Source of the DNA: Leguminivora glycinivorella
Taxonomy: Eukaryota; Arthropoda; Insecta; Lepidoptera; Tortricidae
DNA: 64,000 nucleotides
Direction: 5' to 3'
Assembly (NCBI RefSeq): GCF_023078275.1
Contig: NC_062980.1
Coordinates: forward strand, 5,196,401 to 5,260,400
The notes beneath the pieces were generated by a model, which was not told the DNA's origin, searched no databases, and saw only the letters and a program-made list of their open reading frames with translations. Position numbers and translations under genes: made by a program. Positions 46,901 through 61,607 of the stretch are shown piece after piece. Each line of letters begins with the position of its first letter. Position 1 is the stretch's first letter.

Positions 46901-49900
46901 TGCACAAGCCATGCACCTTTAAACTTTAAATGAGATTGGATCTCCACCTGACATTATTGATTTACCCTATTTATTTTGAGCACAGTTTTACACTGGTATG
47001 GTTTTTCGTGTACGTACACTATTTTCTGTCAAAATATTTGTCAAATTTAAACGTCAACGCGGAGCGACCGGCGACACGTCTGCCTCCGATGAGCCGCTCA
47101 GGGCGTCTAATCGAAAGGAGAATTCTGACAGCAATGGCGAATGTATGGAAATTTTACGATAGTTTAAATTTAAGGTAAAATTTCTTTGTTGCCTTTGAGA
47201 GGAAAAATACAAAAAACCTCAAAACCTGTAGTCCATTTATCTGGCTTTTAGAATCACTTAATGTTATAACTAAAGTAATGAATTTTTTTAACAAAGTTTA
47301 CTAAACGGCGACATACGTTTTTCTCATTTTAGGTCAACTTTGTGTGGGTTTAGTTATTACACCGTTAATAATTGGAGATTGTGAATAGTCAAAAGTTGTA
47401 GACACACTCTTTAAGATAATAACTACATTTATTTTATTTCATTTAATTTAGAAATGTGAGCAGCATTTGTTAAACGCCGAATGCACTTTTCGAGGATTTC
47501 GTACGACCCCCTCTTAAATGATCAGATATGTTCAAGTCGTGACATAGTACACTTTTTATTTCTGATTTAGACAAGTTAGTGTACACATGATCGATATATG
47601 ATTCAGTTATATGTGTAATTCTTGTTGGGGTTTTAACTAATTGTTTCAACCCGAACTATTTTAAGATATTAATTAATGTTTTAGTATTATTATCTTTGGA
47701 AAGAAGGTCGATGTTTATATCACCTACAATAACAACTTTATATCTCTGTAAGGATTGCAAATTACACAGTGTGTTCATTTTAGAAAAAAATAAGGGTACG
47801 TCACCGCACGGAGGTCTGTAGATGCACACTACAATTAAATCCAAACCGACACATTCAATTCCACATACTTCAAAATGTGATTCCACAGCTAAGTCTAAAA
47901 TTTCCTGTCGCTCGATGGTTATAACGTCTTGTCTCACATATATGCAGGCCCCTCCGCCCTGGCGCAAGGATCTCGAGTATTGTGCACGCAGGTTGTAGTT
48001 CATAATGTTTACAGCGGTAATTTGTGTTGACTGCAGCCAGTGTTCAGTAAGGCATAGAATGTTTACAGGTGCGCTCTCTTACTTGGAACAATATCTGTCA
48101 GGTAAGTCGCTTACATTTCAGTTCGAACATTTCACTCTCGATGAAATTATAAAAACCATACAGTGTGTAAAATTAAAGGAATCGAAGGACATAAACGATA
48201 TGACCACTCACATTCTGACCTATCTACCACCGGTTCTCGTCTCCCTATTATTAATGGTATTTAATAGATGTGTCGAAACGGGAGCCTATCCGGACGCCTT
48301 AAAAACCGTTAGAGTGCAACCTGTCTATAAGGGTAAAGGTGAGATGAATCTACCTAAGTGTTATAGACCTATAGCCTTGATACCGATTGTCTCAAAGGTA
48401 TTTGAGCGCCTACTGAGTAAGAAGATAATGGGCCATCTCACGAGTAATAACGTATTGAATGAACGACAGTATGCATATCAGCCGGGGCGCTCCACGGTAC
48501 ATGCGGCGCGCGACGTGATCACGCGAGTGCTAACGCACCTCGAAAGCAGGCGACAAGTTGCAGCGATATTCTGCGACTTGTCGCGTGCATTTGAAATGGT
48601 GGACCACTCACTACTAGTAAGAAAGTTGGCGCGCTATGGCTTTGAAGAGAGTTTTCTCCAAACAATAGAATCATTTCTACATAACCGAATGCAGAGGACG
48701 TATGTACTTAATTCCAAATCTGGCATAGAATCTCTGCCCGGGTGCGCCGTCCCTCAAGGATCGACAATGGGAAATTACCTATTTTTGCTATTAGTTAATG
48801 ACATCACAGCAGCCAATACTGACCTGGAGTATGTAATGTTTGCCGACGATACGTGTATAATAGTAAATGCCGATACTGTATCCAACTTAAGAAACAAAGT
48901 GAAAGAGGCAATTGATAACATATCGTCATGGTTTAAAGCAAATGGGATGCTTCTGAATGCCGAAAAGACGCACATCATGCACTTTCAGCTGCGTAACACC
49001 ATAAAGGAAAATCTTAATATACGATCCAACAACGTGCTCGTGCCTCAGGCGGAACAGGTAAAATACCTAGGATTTGTTATCGATGCTGGTCTCACGTGGT
49101 CGCCCCATATAGATGCCGTCTGTAATAAGCTAAGCTCCGCTTCTTATGCCCTATTGAGACTGGCTCCTACCTTATCAGCTGATAACATGAAGAAGGCATA
49201 TTATGGCTACTTCCACTCCATCCTGATCTATGGTGTCGACCTATGGGCCACTGCAGCTGATCGCGATAAGGCATTTAAAATTCAAAAGCGCGCCGTTCGG
49301 ATAATGTGTAACAAACCTCATGATCATCCCGCTCGCAGCCTATTCAAAGAACTGAGAATACTCACATTACCTAGCGTATTCATTCTCGAAGCTTGCCTGC
49401 ATGTCCGTCACAACCTCGGGTCGTACCCGACTCGCGCGCAGCACCACGCCCCGGGCAGGAGCACGCGCGGCCAGCACCTGCTGGTCGTGCCGGCGCGGAG
49501 ACTGGCTAAGGTTCGAGGGTCACTCGGTGTACTCGGCCCTAAATTGTACAACTGCCTTCCAGCTGACACGATAAATGCGCCTAGTGATGCAGTCTTTAAA
49601 AATAAACTAAAAACCATCTTGCTGAACATGACGTGTTATACAGTCGATGAATACTTTGAACGGATTTCATTGCCCCACTCATAGTAGCAAACAAAATGTA
49701 ATTTAATAATATTAATTATGTCTTATTATAATAATATTGATTATATTTTATTATTAATTATTTATAACTAATTGACATGTAAAAATGTATTACTTTTTAC
49801 CAATAAATGTCTGAATCTGAATCTGAATAGTATTGTGTTCCTGCCAGGTGAGTAAGGCTGCCAGAGCTCAACGAGGGTGCGGGGTGCTGACGATGGGAGG

Positions 49901-52900
49901 ACTTTTTGTTCCGTCTATTGTCCTTTGAGTCGTTGACAACCCAAACCCTCCTTTGAACTTGTACACTCCTTTTTGCTAACACACCAAAGGGGAGTGTACA
50001 AGTCTCTAATGGGGTGGCAATGGCAACGCGCATGTGACACTCTTTGAGTTGCAGGCGTCCATAGGCTACGGTGACCGCTTTCCATCAGGCGGACCGTATG
50101 CTTGTTTGCCGCCGACGTAGTATATAAAAAAAAACTATACGCATCCTTTTCTTTAGGGTGCTAGAGAAAAGGATACCTATAGTTTTCTTTGTTCTCATTT
50201 ACTGACATACTTGTTTGACAGAGTTTATTAACGATTCTGCTTCTTGCGATACGACAAAATAAAACTGTAAAAGCGTAGTATTTTAGGTGTGAAGAGGACC
50301 GATCGTATCCGGAACACCACGCTGCGTTCAAAAACCCGCATTGCCGATGTCGGCGAGAGGACTGCCGGGCTCAAATGGGACTGGGCTGGTCACGTCTGCC
50401 GCATGCACCCTGACAGATGGGCTAGTATAGCCACCAAGTGGATGCCACGCCCAGAAGAAGATGGAGAGACGACCTAGACACCTTCCTCACCAACTGGCCG
50501 GAAGAGGCACCAAATCAGGAGTCATGGAGGTTAAGGGGAGAGGCCTTTGCCCAGCAGTGGGACACCATTATAGGCTAGATAAAAAAAAAGGGTCTTACAT
50601 CGATCCTCCGCCTGCCGTAAGCGCGCACAGACATCTTGGTACCGGCGCAGCGTCGCTTCCTCAGTCTTTGCTAACTCACGGAGCTCGCATTCATGCTGCT
50701 CCTTATTTCTCCTGTAAATTTAAATTGAGGCGAGGTCAATACGAGTAAGTGCATTTTCAGAAATTGACACCCAAAATTAGTGACAGTTGATCAAAATTAA
50801 CTCGATATCAGTTTTGTAACGACAATAGGCGAGACGACAAAAAATAATTTAGTCCGTCAGTTAGATCATCAAAAAATTTTGGACACATATTTTTTCTTTT
50901 TTCTCGTAAACGAAAAATGACGACGGTACAGTGCGTTGAAGTTTCGCGTGACGTCACGCCTAGGTACAATTTTTACCTAGCAGTGACGTCACAAGCCCCC
51001 CACTCCGGAACTTTGATGCCCTGTATCTTTGTGTTTTTTCATTCATTAGATAATGCGAAAAATATGTGTTCAGTATTTTTTTTAATGTAGTCGTCATCCC
51101 TATTAAGAATAAAATTCGTCTTACCTTATAGCCTCCTGCAACTCCCAACGTCCCGCCTGGGCTTCTACTTCTATTCTCTCTATAGCGCATTCTATCTCCT
51201 GTCTCGCTCACGCTTATGTTGCGCCGCTATCTCTGTCACTTTCTTACCTTATAGCCTCCTGCAACTCCTTACGTCCCGCCTGGGCTTCTTCTTCCATTCT
51301 CTCTATAGCGCATTCTATCTCTCTATCTCGCTCACGCTTGTGCTGCGCTGCTATCTCTGCCACTTTCTTTTTTAGCGCTAATTGTTGTTCCGCTTCAAAT
51401 TCTTTCTTGTGTTGTTCGAATTCTTGTTCTAATTCTTCTCTGTCTAATTTCATTTCTTCCTAAAAAATATTTGAAAAATTATTAGAAGCACCTTCTAGTT
51501 TCTAGTCTACCTTTATTAATAGATTTTATTTTAAAAATTTGTTTTTCAAAATGTGTATTGACATGATACGAGTATCATGATATTAAAAAATAGTTATTTG
51601 TTTTACAAGGGGGCAAAGTAGTTGTTTAACCGCACGTGCCAATATTGATATCCGAGCAAGCGAAAGATTCCAATATTGAACCGCGAGCGTAGCGAGTGGT
51701 TCAAAAAGTGGAATCTTGAGCGTTGCGAGGGTTTCAAGGCACGAAGGTAAAACAAACTTTACCACCGAGTGAAACAAAAAATTTTTCACCACACCAACAC
51801 GAACAAACTACTGACTATAAAACATCAAAATAAATTAAATCCATCAATTTATTCAATATTTATGATTCAAAATCATCATTTATAGGTAAAATCTAGCAGC
51901 CAGATTAAGACATCGAGTTAAAATTCGTATGAAATTACTTTGCCCCCTTGTGGATAAAATGCAATTTTGCTATCTGTTTTCGAATAGCAAAGAAAGCCTT
52001 TACCAGTTGGTGTGGTGAAAAGAAATATGTCATATCTTAAAATATGATTCATGATAGACAATGGTTTTCTGACTCTGGGAAAAATAATAAAAAAATAATT
52101 AAGTTCGATTTTTATACTAAATCAGTGTTAGAAGTTAAATAGGCAAAATCTTATTTATATAAATATGTCGTATAAACTGGTAAGTTTTATTAAAAAAAAT
52201 ACTACTTTTAAAAAGGTACACCATTTGTGAAACCTTTATGATAAAATGTTTAAACATAAACTAATTACTAACTCCGAAAAAATCTGCCTAAATCACATAC
52301 TAAAAATCGCCATCGTCCTGTTTTTTCACACTTTTCCGCCATTTTATCTTAATCCTTAAATAATTAAAATAATAAATAGTAAATCATTATATGTATTATT
52401 TAATTGTTCTAAGCACCATAGCAACGGAAAAACACGCTATAACGTCGCTCTCTGTTGTAAATATGTTTAATAAGCTTCAAAGTCTCCTTTTCATCAGTTT
52501 TTTTTGGCATAAACAAATCTAGACGAGTTTGAAGTCGTTATATCGCTGGCGAATTCTCCCTGCGGACGCCGCAGCCCGAGTAATCGGGCTCTTCTATCTG
52601 GGCGCTGCTTGACAGACGTCACGTCATTTTAAGGTGGCACGAAATACACATAACAGAAAATTGTTTACGTGAAATAATGTATTCCAGAGCACAATATAAA
52701 TGGGCTGTATCCTCATGTTAATGCGCATGCAGTGATGATCAGGACACTCAGGATAGTGCATGAGGAAGTGTTTTTAGTGACTCAAGTTCTTCTCTAGTTG
52801 GAGTCGTCCTGAAGTGATTGTTTACACATATATTTTTATATTAAGTTATAGTTTTTATAGATTCTGATATTTAAGAATCGTTTGTGTTTAGCTTTATTAA

Positions 52901-55900
52901 TGCAGCCCAGGACGCAACCTGTCGGCAACAACACGTCTTCCACATGCCAGTTGTGCCACAAAACCTTTAAAAACTCCCATGGCCTTAATATACACATTAC
53001 AAAAGTCCACAGACGTTGCCTAACTCAAGATATCTTACCGGTTCACAATAGTTCAATCGATCTACATTCTTCCCTTCCCATAATCACTCAACCTGCGGCC
53101 CCTTCACACACCCATCTCAGTCATCTCAACTTAAGCAGTCACAAGAGCTCTTTCCCGGTTATTAAGCGAATTCCCAGAGGTGCTAGATTTACTGTCGCCT
53201 CCAGTCTCACAAAAACTATCAATAATTGTTTTAATGAAAATACGCCTTCTAGCTGGGAAAATCTCTTTTTATTTGCCTATAAAACTCTACATGTGTCGAA
53301 AAAAGATCGCCGCAGCTCATTGACTTCGAAAATAAAATTAAATTGTTCCCAACCAAATACTAATTGTTGCCTCGATGTAACACAAAACTCACCCTTTCGT
53401 ACATACAAGCCACATGAACACGACATAATTAAAGTTGTCGAGACAAAAGTCAACGATGGGGATTTTAAGGGAGCGGCGCAAATTCTTTTTTCGTCAGATA
53501 TTCCAGCACCTGATACTCCTGAGACTCTTTCAGTCCTGCAAAGTAAGCACCCGGCAGCCCCCTTGTCCTCTTATCCCGATCCACCTAACCCGGCTTTGCC
53601 ATACATGCAAGCCACCGAAGATGCAACCATGGCCGCAATCTTGTCCTTTCGGAATGGTTCAGCCGGCGGCTTAGATGGAATTACTCCTCAGCATTTAAAG
53701 GATCTCATATTAGGTGGCCCTGGCGGCAGAAATGATGACCTGCTCAAGAGCGTTACTTGTCTGGTAAATCTAATGCTTTCAGGCAAAGTTAACGAAGAAG
53801 TTATTCCCACACTCTATGGCGCCAACTTATGTGCACTGGGAAAAAAGGATGGTGGCGTTCGCCCAATCGCCATAGGCTCCACGTTCAGAAGATTGACTTC
53901 CAAAGTCGGCTGTAAGTACATCGCCAAAGATTTAGAGCCCCTATTTCAACCAACGCAGTTAGGATTCGGCTCTAAAAAAGGCTGCGAAGCCGCAGTACAT
54001 GCATGTCGAACTTTCTTAGAAAATAGTAAGGAGCAGGTGCTTGTGAAAGTGGATATAAAAAATGCGTTTAATTCTGTTAACCGAAGCGCCTTACTAACAG
54101 AAGTACAAAAGCATATTCCTAGCCTTTACCCATATCTATGGCAATGCTACAGACATCCTTCTAACCTCATGTACAGACATCACCATATCCTCTCCTCAGT
54201 CGGCTGTCAGCAAGGCGACCCACTCGGACCAGCCATCTTTAGCCTAGCAATACACCCAATTATTTCGGCCCTAAATTCTAAATTTAATGTATGGTACCTC
54301 GACGACGGCACCATAGGCGGTGAAGCCAGCTCCGTGCTCGACGATCTAAGTCTTTTAGTTACCAAATTTAGTGAAATTGGACTGGAACTCAACATGAGCA
54401 AATGCGAACTTTTTGTAAGCCCTGACGTTCAAGGCGAAACGCAAGTTATAAACGACTTTAGGAATAACTGTCCTGGCATAAAATTATTAAACAGAAGCTC
54501 GCTTCATCTCCTTGGGGCCCCAGTCTTCGAAGAATCAATTCCAGACTAGGGCTTGTGATATACGTGTTACACGCGGAACCGTAGCTACGTAGCCTTAGCA
54601 CCGGCGGTGCTAAGATCCCGTACTACACGGTCACGTCAAAGATACGTATCCGTTTCTGGATTCGGCTACGTTCCCGCGAATCTCGGCTTCGGCTCCTCTC
54701 CGCTCGGTTGTTGAAAGAGAGCTTGTAAGTGTCGAACGGACCCTTCGCATTATGTGTTATACTCGTGGTCTTTGCACTGATTTGATTCCAGATGTTTTTT
54801 TAAGTAATTACATATTGGTATTATTCTGTTCTCTGATAACCAGACATTATGAGTTTGTACAAAAAAAACCAGAGGTGGTATTGGTGGGATTTTTGAATCT
54901 CACCGGTGCCTTGTTTTGTATGCAGCCGATGACTATTTAGTACGAAATAAGCCACCCGATGAGAATCAAAAATCGCACCTCAGGTAGGTACTAGGTACCT
55001 ACTTGGCGATGTCGATGAATATGAAAGTCCATCCAAATAAATATATTAATATCTCTAATTAATATTTACTCCCTAGTAAGAAATGATACAGGTAGACCAA
55101 TGCAACAATTTAAAAGTAATCACTTAAAATGAAATAATAATATACACTGTTGTTCATAAATATTATTACTGTCTGGACAACCGTCTTTCGTCGGTGAAAA
55201 TACTAAGAAATAGTTGCACGTGCAGATAAAGATAACAAACAATAGTGTGCGGGCCATTGATAATAATTACCTTCAAGTAGCTTTGGGATTTACCTGTTAA
55301 GTACCATGTGTTCCTATTGTTTGTGAAGTTAAGTGAAAGCAAAAATAACAAACTATTTGACTACTTCGGATACTACCAACTATAAGACGCTGACTGTACA
55401 TGTTAGATTATTTAAAAAAAGTTGATTAATTATAGTCTGTGTCATGTGAATGAAAATTAGAATTTTACCTATTTTTTTATATGTTGATTATACGCGAATT
55501 CTTTTGATATAATACACATCTTTTACAATTTGTACTGGTCTATTATTTTTGCCTCCAACATAATATTTGCATCTTATTATTTTTGATCACTCTTACTTAA
55601 AACTTTATTTAAAATGCAAAAATATGGAAACTGAAATTAAAAACTCGCCCCTTGCATTACATTCGGGGGTCTTAGTGACACGCATAAAATCTACACTAAA
55701 CGTCACGGTCACGACTGGATCCGATCTACGTATAAATAAGATACGTATCTCCGTGTACACGTAGCTACGTATCTTAATTACACGTAGCCGAATAACACGG
55801 AGCAAACGGAGCGGATCTCCGTTGCCGAGTAACACGGCAACGGAGATTCGGCTACGGGTACACGAAACACGGTCACGACCAGGAGCTCTATTCCAGACTA

Positions 55901-58900
55901 CATTGATATCCAAATTCACCGTTTCACTCAACTTTCGGACCGCCTACTACAAATTAAGTCACACATGGCATTTTTTATCATTCGGTTTTGTCTCTTCGTT
56001 CCCAAATTAACATATGCTATACGTTGCAGCCCTTTTTTTAAATTTCCACAACTATGCCAAAAAGTCGACGATATTATCCATGTCAAAATTCAAAAAATAA
56101 ATAATATCAATATTAACAGCAGGCAATTTATCCACGCCACATTACCCGTACGGTTCGGTGGCCTGGGTATAAGGCAAATATCTAGTGTCGCCCTGCCCGC
56201 CTTTCTGTCTTCCGTGCACGGTACGCTATCCCTCGTAGGTAAAATACTCACTCCGTCACTACGTGACTTCGAGGTGGCATACCTGTCGGAAGCTGAAGAT
56301 ACATGGCGTTTGGCCTGCCCTGGCAACGACACGCCGAATGAGAAGGGCACTCAAAGACTTTGGGACGAACCACTCTGCCGTCAGGTGCAGAAATGGCTCC
56401 TTAACACTGCACAATCAGATACAGAAAAAGCCCGTCTACTTGCCTCCACCCAACACGAATCCGGTTTTTGGCTCCACGCATTGCCCTCCATTAACTGCGC
56501 AACTTTATTAGATAATAATTCTTTCCGTCTGGCTGTGGGCCTCCGTCTAGGTGCTGAAATAGTTGTCCCCCACTGCTGTCCCTGCGGCTCACAAGTAGAC
56601 AGCCTGGGCTCGCATGGCCTCTCCTGCCGCAGGAGTGCCGGCCGCCTGTCCCGCCATGCCAGTCTAAATGACGTGATCCGTCGGGCTCTTGCTAGCGTAG
56701 GTGTGCCGGCCACATTGGAACCACCTGGCCTGGCGCGCGACGATGGCAAGAGGCCCGATGGAATAACCCTCATCCCCTGGCAGATGGGACGGCCGCTTAT
56801 CTGGGATGCCACGTGTGTGGATACCTTAGCGCCGTCCCATCTAGCTTCCACTTCACGGAAGGCTGGCGAGGCGGCGGCAGCGGCCGAAGATCGCAAACGT
56901 CGCAAATATGCCGGTCTCCTGCACAACCACATATTTGCGGCGTTTGCGGTGGAAACCCTAGGGCCATGGAGCGGCGATGCCCTTAACCTTTTCCGCGTAT
57001 TAAAAAAAAAACTCCGGGAGACCTCAGGTGACCCTAGGGCTGGCTCATTCCTTGGCCAAAGAATTGGCATTGCTATTCAGCGAGGGAATGTAGCCAGCCT
57101 CATGGGCACACTTCCACAGGGGACGGACTTGGGGGACCTTAGATAGTTTTTATTTATTTTAGTTATATCTTTTCATTTTGCTAGTTTTAAGATTTAGTTT
57201 AATTTAGGTTGTATTTTAGTAGTTTTAGTAATTTATTTTATTCTTTTAATCGATTGTTAAAGTTTGTGTAAATAATAAAGTTCCTGAATATTATTGAGTT
57301 AATTAAATAATAATAAATAATGAATAATAATTAAGCAATAAATGTGGTTTTGGATAGCTACATATCGAGCCACGGGCCATCAAATATATGATGCATATAT
57401 ACATCACCATGCATTTAAGGGTTAAGCCTAAAAGCCCATACATTTCAGGGGTACGCTTTTGTATGGGTTTTATCAGTCCCGTATCGTATTATATCGTTCT
57501 TGATATGTACAAAAGGTTAAAAAGGTTAGAAACCAACCTGCATTTTCTCTCTTTCTTTCAAGATCTGTTGTTCCATTTCTCGTTTCTTGTTTTCGAGGAA
57601 ATTTTCCTGCTCTTCTTTCCATTTATCTGAAAGTGCCATTGAAAATAGAGTTCTCGGTATAATATCAGTCTGGACCACTGGGCAAACTGGCAGACGAGAT
57701 AGTAGCGACAACAGGACAAGGGCGGCTTGTTACAGCCACAGACAGACACATGGAACACTTTGGGGGAGGCTTTTACCCAGAAGGGGTCCACATATACTTG
57801 ATTTTTAGTTATTTATAATTAACCCCTCGTATGCTTAGACACGGATCCGTGCGTGGGAATTTTAATCTATTGCTTTAAATGTCAAGGTCACTATTTCAAT
57901 GACCAAAATTGACAGGCCGCATACGAGGGGTTAATTTAACTAAAAAAACATATTTTAAACTTTCTTAATCACTTTTGTCACCTACCTACCTACTGTATAT
58001 ACTCTTGTGTCTACCTACTGTATTTCGATGCAGTTGTATGCATCATGATCACGGGAAACTGAAGACGGCGGGTGGACATCAAATCAAAAAGGTAATCACG
58101 GTCTATATCCCGGTCAATATAAGTATAATCAAAGAGGATAGAGTATTATAGTGCATAGACTGCCATCTCTCGACACAGGCTTAAAACTTTTGAACCTCAG
58201 TTTTGACAATTTGGCCCATATTCTTAGCTTGATATGTGTTAAAATGTCAAATATTAATATTAGCGCCATCTAGCCGAGCGTCCCCCAAAGGCGTATCGCC
58301 ATCTAGGTCACCGTACCTTTTTCTGTATGGTTTTGAGGTACGTTTTTTTCTTAGACTTTATCTGTAGATACGAAGTTACATATGTCTTTGGTATAATGAA
58401 ACTAACCGTGAATCATCTAAAACTTTTATTAGATAACCTAACCACAAAATTAAAAATTTGTAAAAAACCCCGACCGCGACATAGTGGGCCGATTTTCATG
58501 AAACATGGCTAAGAAAACTCCCAACTAACTCAGCTGCGATGCAATCTAACTTCAACACTGTGTTCAAATGGGCACATGATATGGGCTTAGTAATTAACGC
58601 GCAGAAAACAAAAATAATGCATATTCGTTCAGCTCACAATAAAACTACTCATGATATTAATGTGATTGCACACCAACATAACTGTCTGCACCAACTTAAT
58701 ACCACAGCATGTAATTGTACAAAAATAGAAGTGGTCACAGAACACAAAAAGTACAGAACGTAAAAAAGAAACATGAAACAGACTATGCTCAATTGTTCAA
58801 ATACTGTAATATACTCCCAATTCAAAAAAAAATTAAACTAGCTGTACTTACGGAAGAATATCATCATGTTAATAATATAAAAGTAAAAAATAGATAAGAG

Positions 58901-61550
58901 TTTTTAAGAGTTGATAAGTCTAATAAAAAATAGATGTATAAAATTAAGAACTTTGCAGAGACAAAACAAATATTGTATACCCAAATATAATAACGTATAC
59001 GGCACTAGGTTGTATACATATATTCTACCAAAAATACTTAATGAGATGCCAGAGGACGTAAGACTAATAAATATTAAAAAATGTATTAAAATGCATTTGT
59101 TACAATCTAACGACTTAAGCTATATGTACTAAGAATCCTAACTAGTATTCAAAACTTAGGTATAGATATAGTTAAGTAATATACTGAACTCCCCATCTAG
59201 TAAGGCGGCGGAATTGAAAAAAGTCGTCTAGTTTTGAAGTTGATGTGACTGGAGAGTATACTGCTGACAAGTGGTATCGTTGTGATCGGTAGACTTTACT
59301 GAGTACGAAATAATGACTTGTCACTTTCTCAGACTGTGGGGGGGTTAACTATGACGTCACAAAGATCGCGGTCCCGGGTTTCAATTTTTTGCCAATTTGT
59401 CTAGAACCCCTTATCCAATTTTGAAAAATGAGGTGTCGATTGAAGGCTTATAACATGCTGATTAAGATTTATTATATGTGAAGAGTATAGTTTTGTTAGT
59501 TATTTTTTAATTAATAATAATGCAAAAAATACTTTTTTTTTACTCTCTTTTTTGATTTTTGTGACTCAAAAAGGCAATGAAAACGGCCACTTAGCTAAAA
59601 AATATGTTATATAAATCATTTAACTACATTATTAAGCTATCTGTTGCTTTTTAAATTTCTACGATCGGATAATAAATAAGCAAACTACAACCACATACCT
59701 GTAGGCGGGGAGTACCGCTTGACACGCGTTCCCATACATTCGGCGTCTACCAAATTACACCTCGCGCAAAATTCGTTTCAAGCAGATATACCTCTAATCT
59801 TATTCATCGTAACCTATCAATATTGGTATCATTTGAAAGTACAATTAAAGTACTTTAAGAAACAATGTCAATCATTTTCATAAAATCAATAATCGCCAGT
59901 CTGTGGTGGTTACAAAGGAAAAAAGTGGGTATGCAATTTGACTGGTTTCCTAGGTTTGATACCCTAGACGAGTTTAAAAGGGGAGGTAAAGGTGACATAT
60001 GGGTTGTTCTCTGGCCTAAAAGCTATACAGAGGGTCAGGGAGAAAAAAACTAGGGTTTAAGTTTAGTTTTAAGTTATTTTTTCTTTTATTTGTTGATTTT
60101 ATTGTGTTTAATTTTTTTGTAATTTTATCAAGGATACACATTGGTTTCTTTTGCTGAAAATTCCCTTTTTTATGAGAAATGTTATGAATTTCATGGCATT
60201 TTCCGATAGAGACTAAAATTAACTTTCAAATAAGGCCACATAGTCATACTGATACATAGTCATACCCTTAATATTATATAAGTAAAAGTATGACTATGTG
60301 GCCTACTGATACATAGTCATACCCTTAATATTATATAAGTAAAAGTATGACTATGTGGCCTTATTTGAAAGTTAATTTTAGTCTCTATCGGAAAAAGCCA
60401 TAAAATTCATAACATTTCTCATAAAAAAGGCAACTTTTAGCAGAAGAAACCAACGTGTATCCTTGATAAAATTACAAAAAAATTTAACACAATAAAATCA
60501 ACAAATAAAGGAAAAAATAACTTAAAACTAAACTTAAACCCTAGTTTTTTCTCCCCTGACCCTCTGTATAGCTTTTAGGCCAGAGAAAAACCCATATGTC
60601 ACCTTTACCTCCCCTTTTAAACTCGTCTAGGGTATCAAACCTAGGAAACCAGTCAAATTGCATACCCACTTTTTTCCTTTGTAACCACCACAGACTGGAG
60701 ATTATTGATTTAAAAAAAATTATTGACATTGTTTTTTAAAGTACTTTAATTGTGCTTTCAAATGATATCAATATTGATAGGTTACGATGAATAAGATTAG
60801 AGGTATATCTGCTTGAAACGAATTTTGCGCGAGGTGTAATTTGGTAGACGCCGAATGTATGGGAACGCGTGTCAAGCGGTACTCCCCGCCTACAGGTATG
60901 TGGTTGTAGTTTGCTCATTTATTATCCGATCGTAGAAATTCAAAAAGCAACAGATAGCTTAATAATGTAGTTAAATGATTTATATAACATATTTTTTAGC
61001 TAAGTGGCCGTTTTCATTGCCTTTTTGAGTCACAAAAATCAAAAAAAGAGTAAAAAAAAAGTATTTTTTGCATTATTATTAATTAAAAAATAACTAACAA
61101 AACTATACTCTTCACATAAAATAAATCTTAATCAGCATGTTATACGCTTTCAATCGACACCTCATTTTTCAAAATTGGATAAGGGGTTCTAGACAAATTG
61201 GCAAAAAATTGAAACCCGGGACCGCGATCTTTGTGACGTCATAGTTAACCCCCCCACAGTCTGAGAAAGTGACAAGTCATTATTTCGTACTCAGTAAAGT
61301 GTACCGATCACAACGATACCACTTGTCAGCAGTATACTCTCCAGTCACATCAACTTTTCCCGAGACCCTCTCGCCGCTCTACTAATCGGCATACAAACCT
61401 CTTCAAGGTTTTGCCAACGATGGGTCTTGTGTAAGAAAGTGTAAATTTTCTTTTATTATTCAATTAAAAAAAAAAAGCTTTCAGACAAAAAAAAACTGAA
61501 TCAAAATCAGTTCATCCGTTCGGGAGCTACGATGCCACAGACAGACACAC

Positions 61551-61607
<57 letters not shown>

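Larger units (their letters stand above)
59237..61356. repeat. 2.1 kb near-perfect palindrome
   Basis: AAGTTGATGTGACTGGAGAG at the left is mirrored by CTCTCCAGTCACATCAACTT at the right, and the mirror holds with scattered differences to the centre near 60296. The core (60233-60362) is itself a tandem and inverted repeat of CATAGTCATACCCTTAATAT. The element sits in the 3' UTR of the LINE. It encodes no transposase; ends and target duplication are not resolved. Confidence 0.88.
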
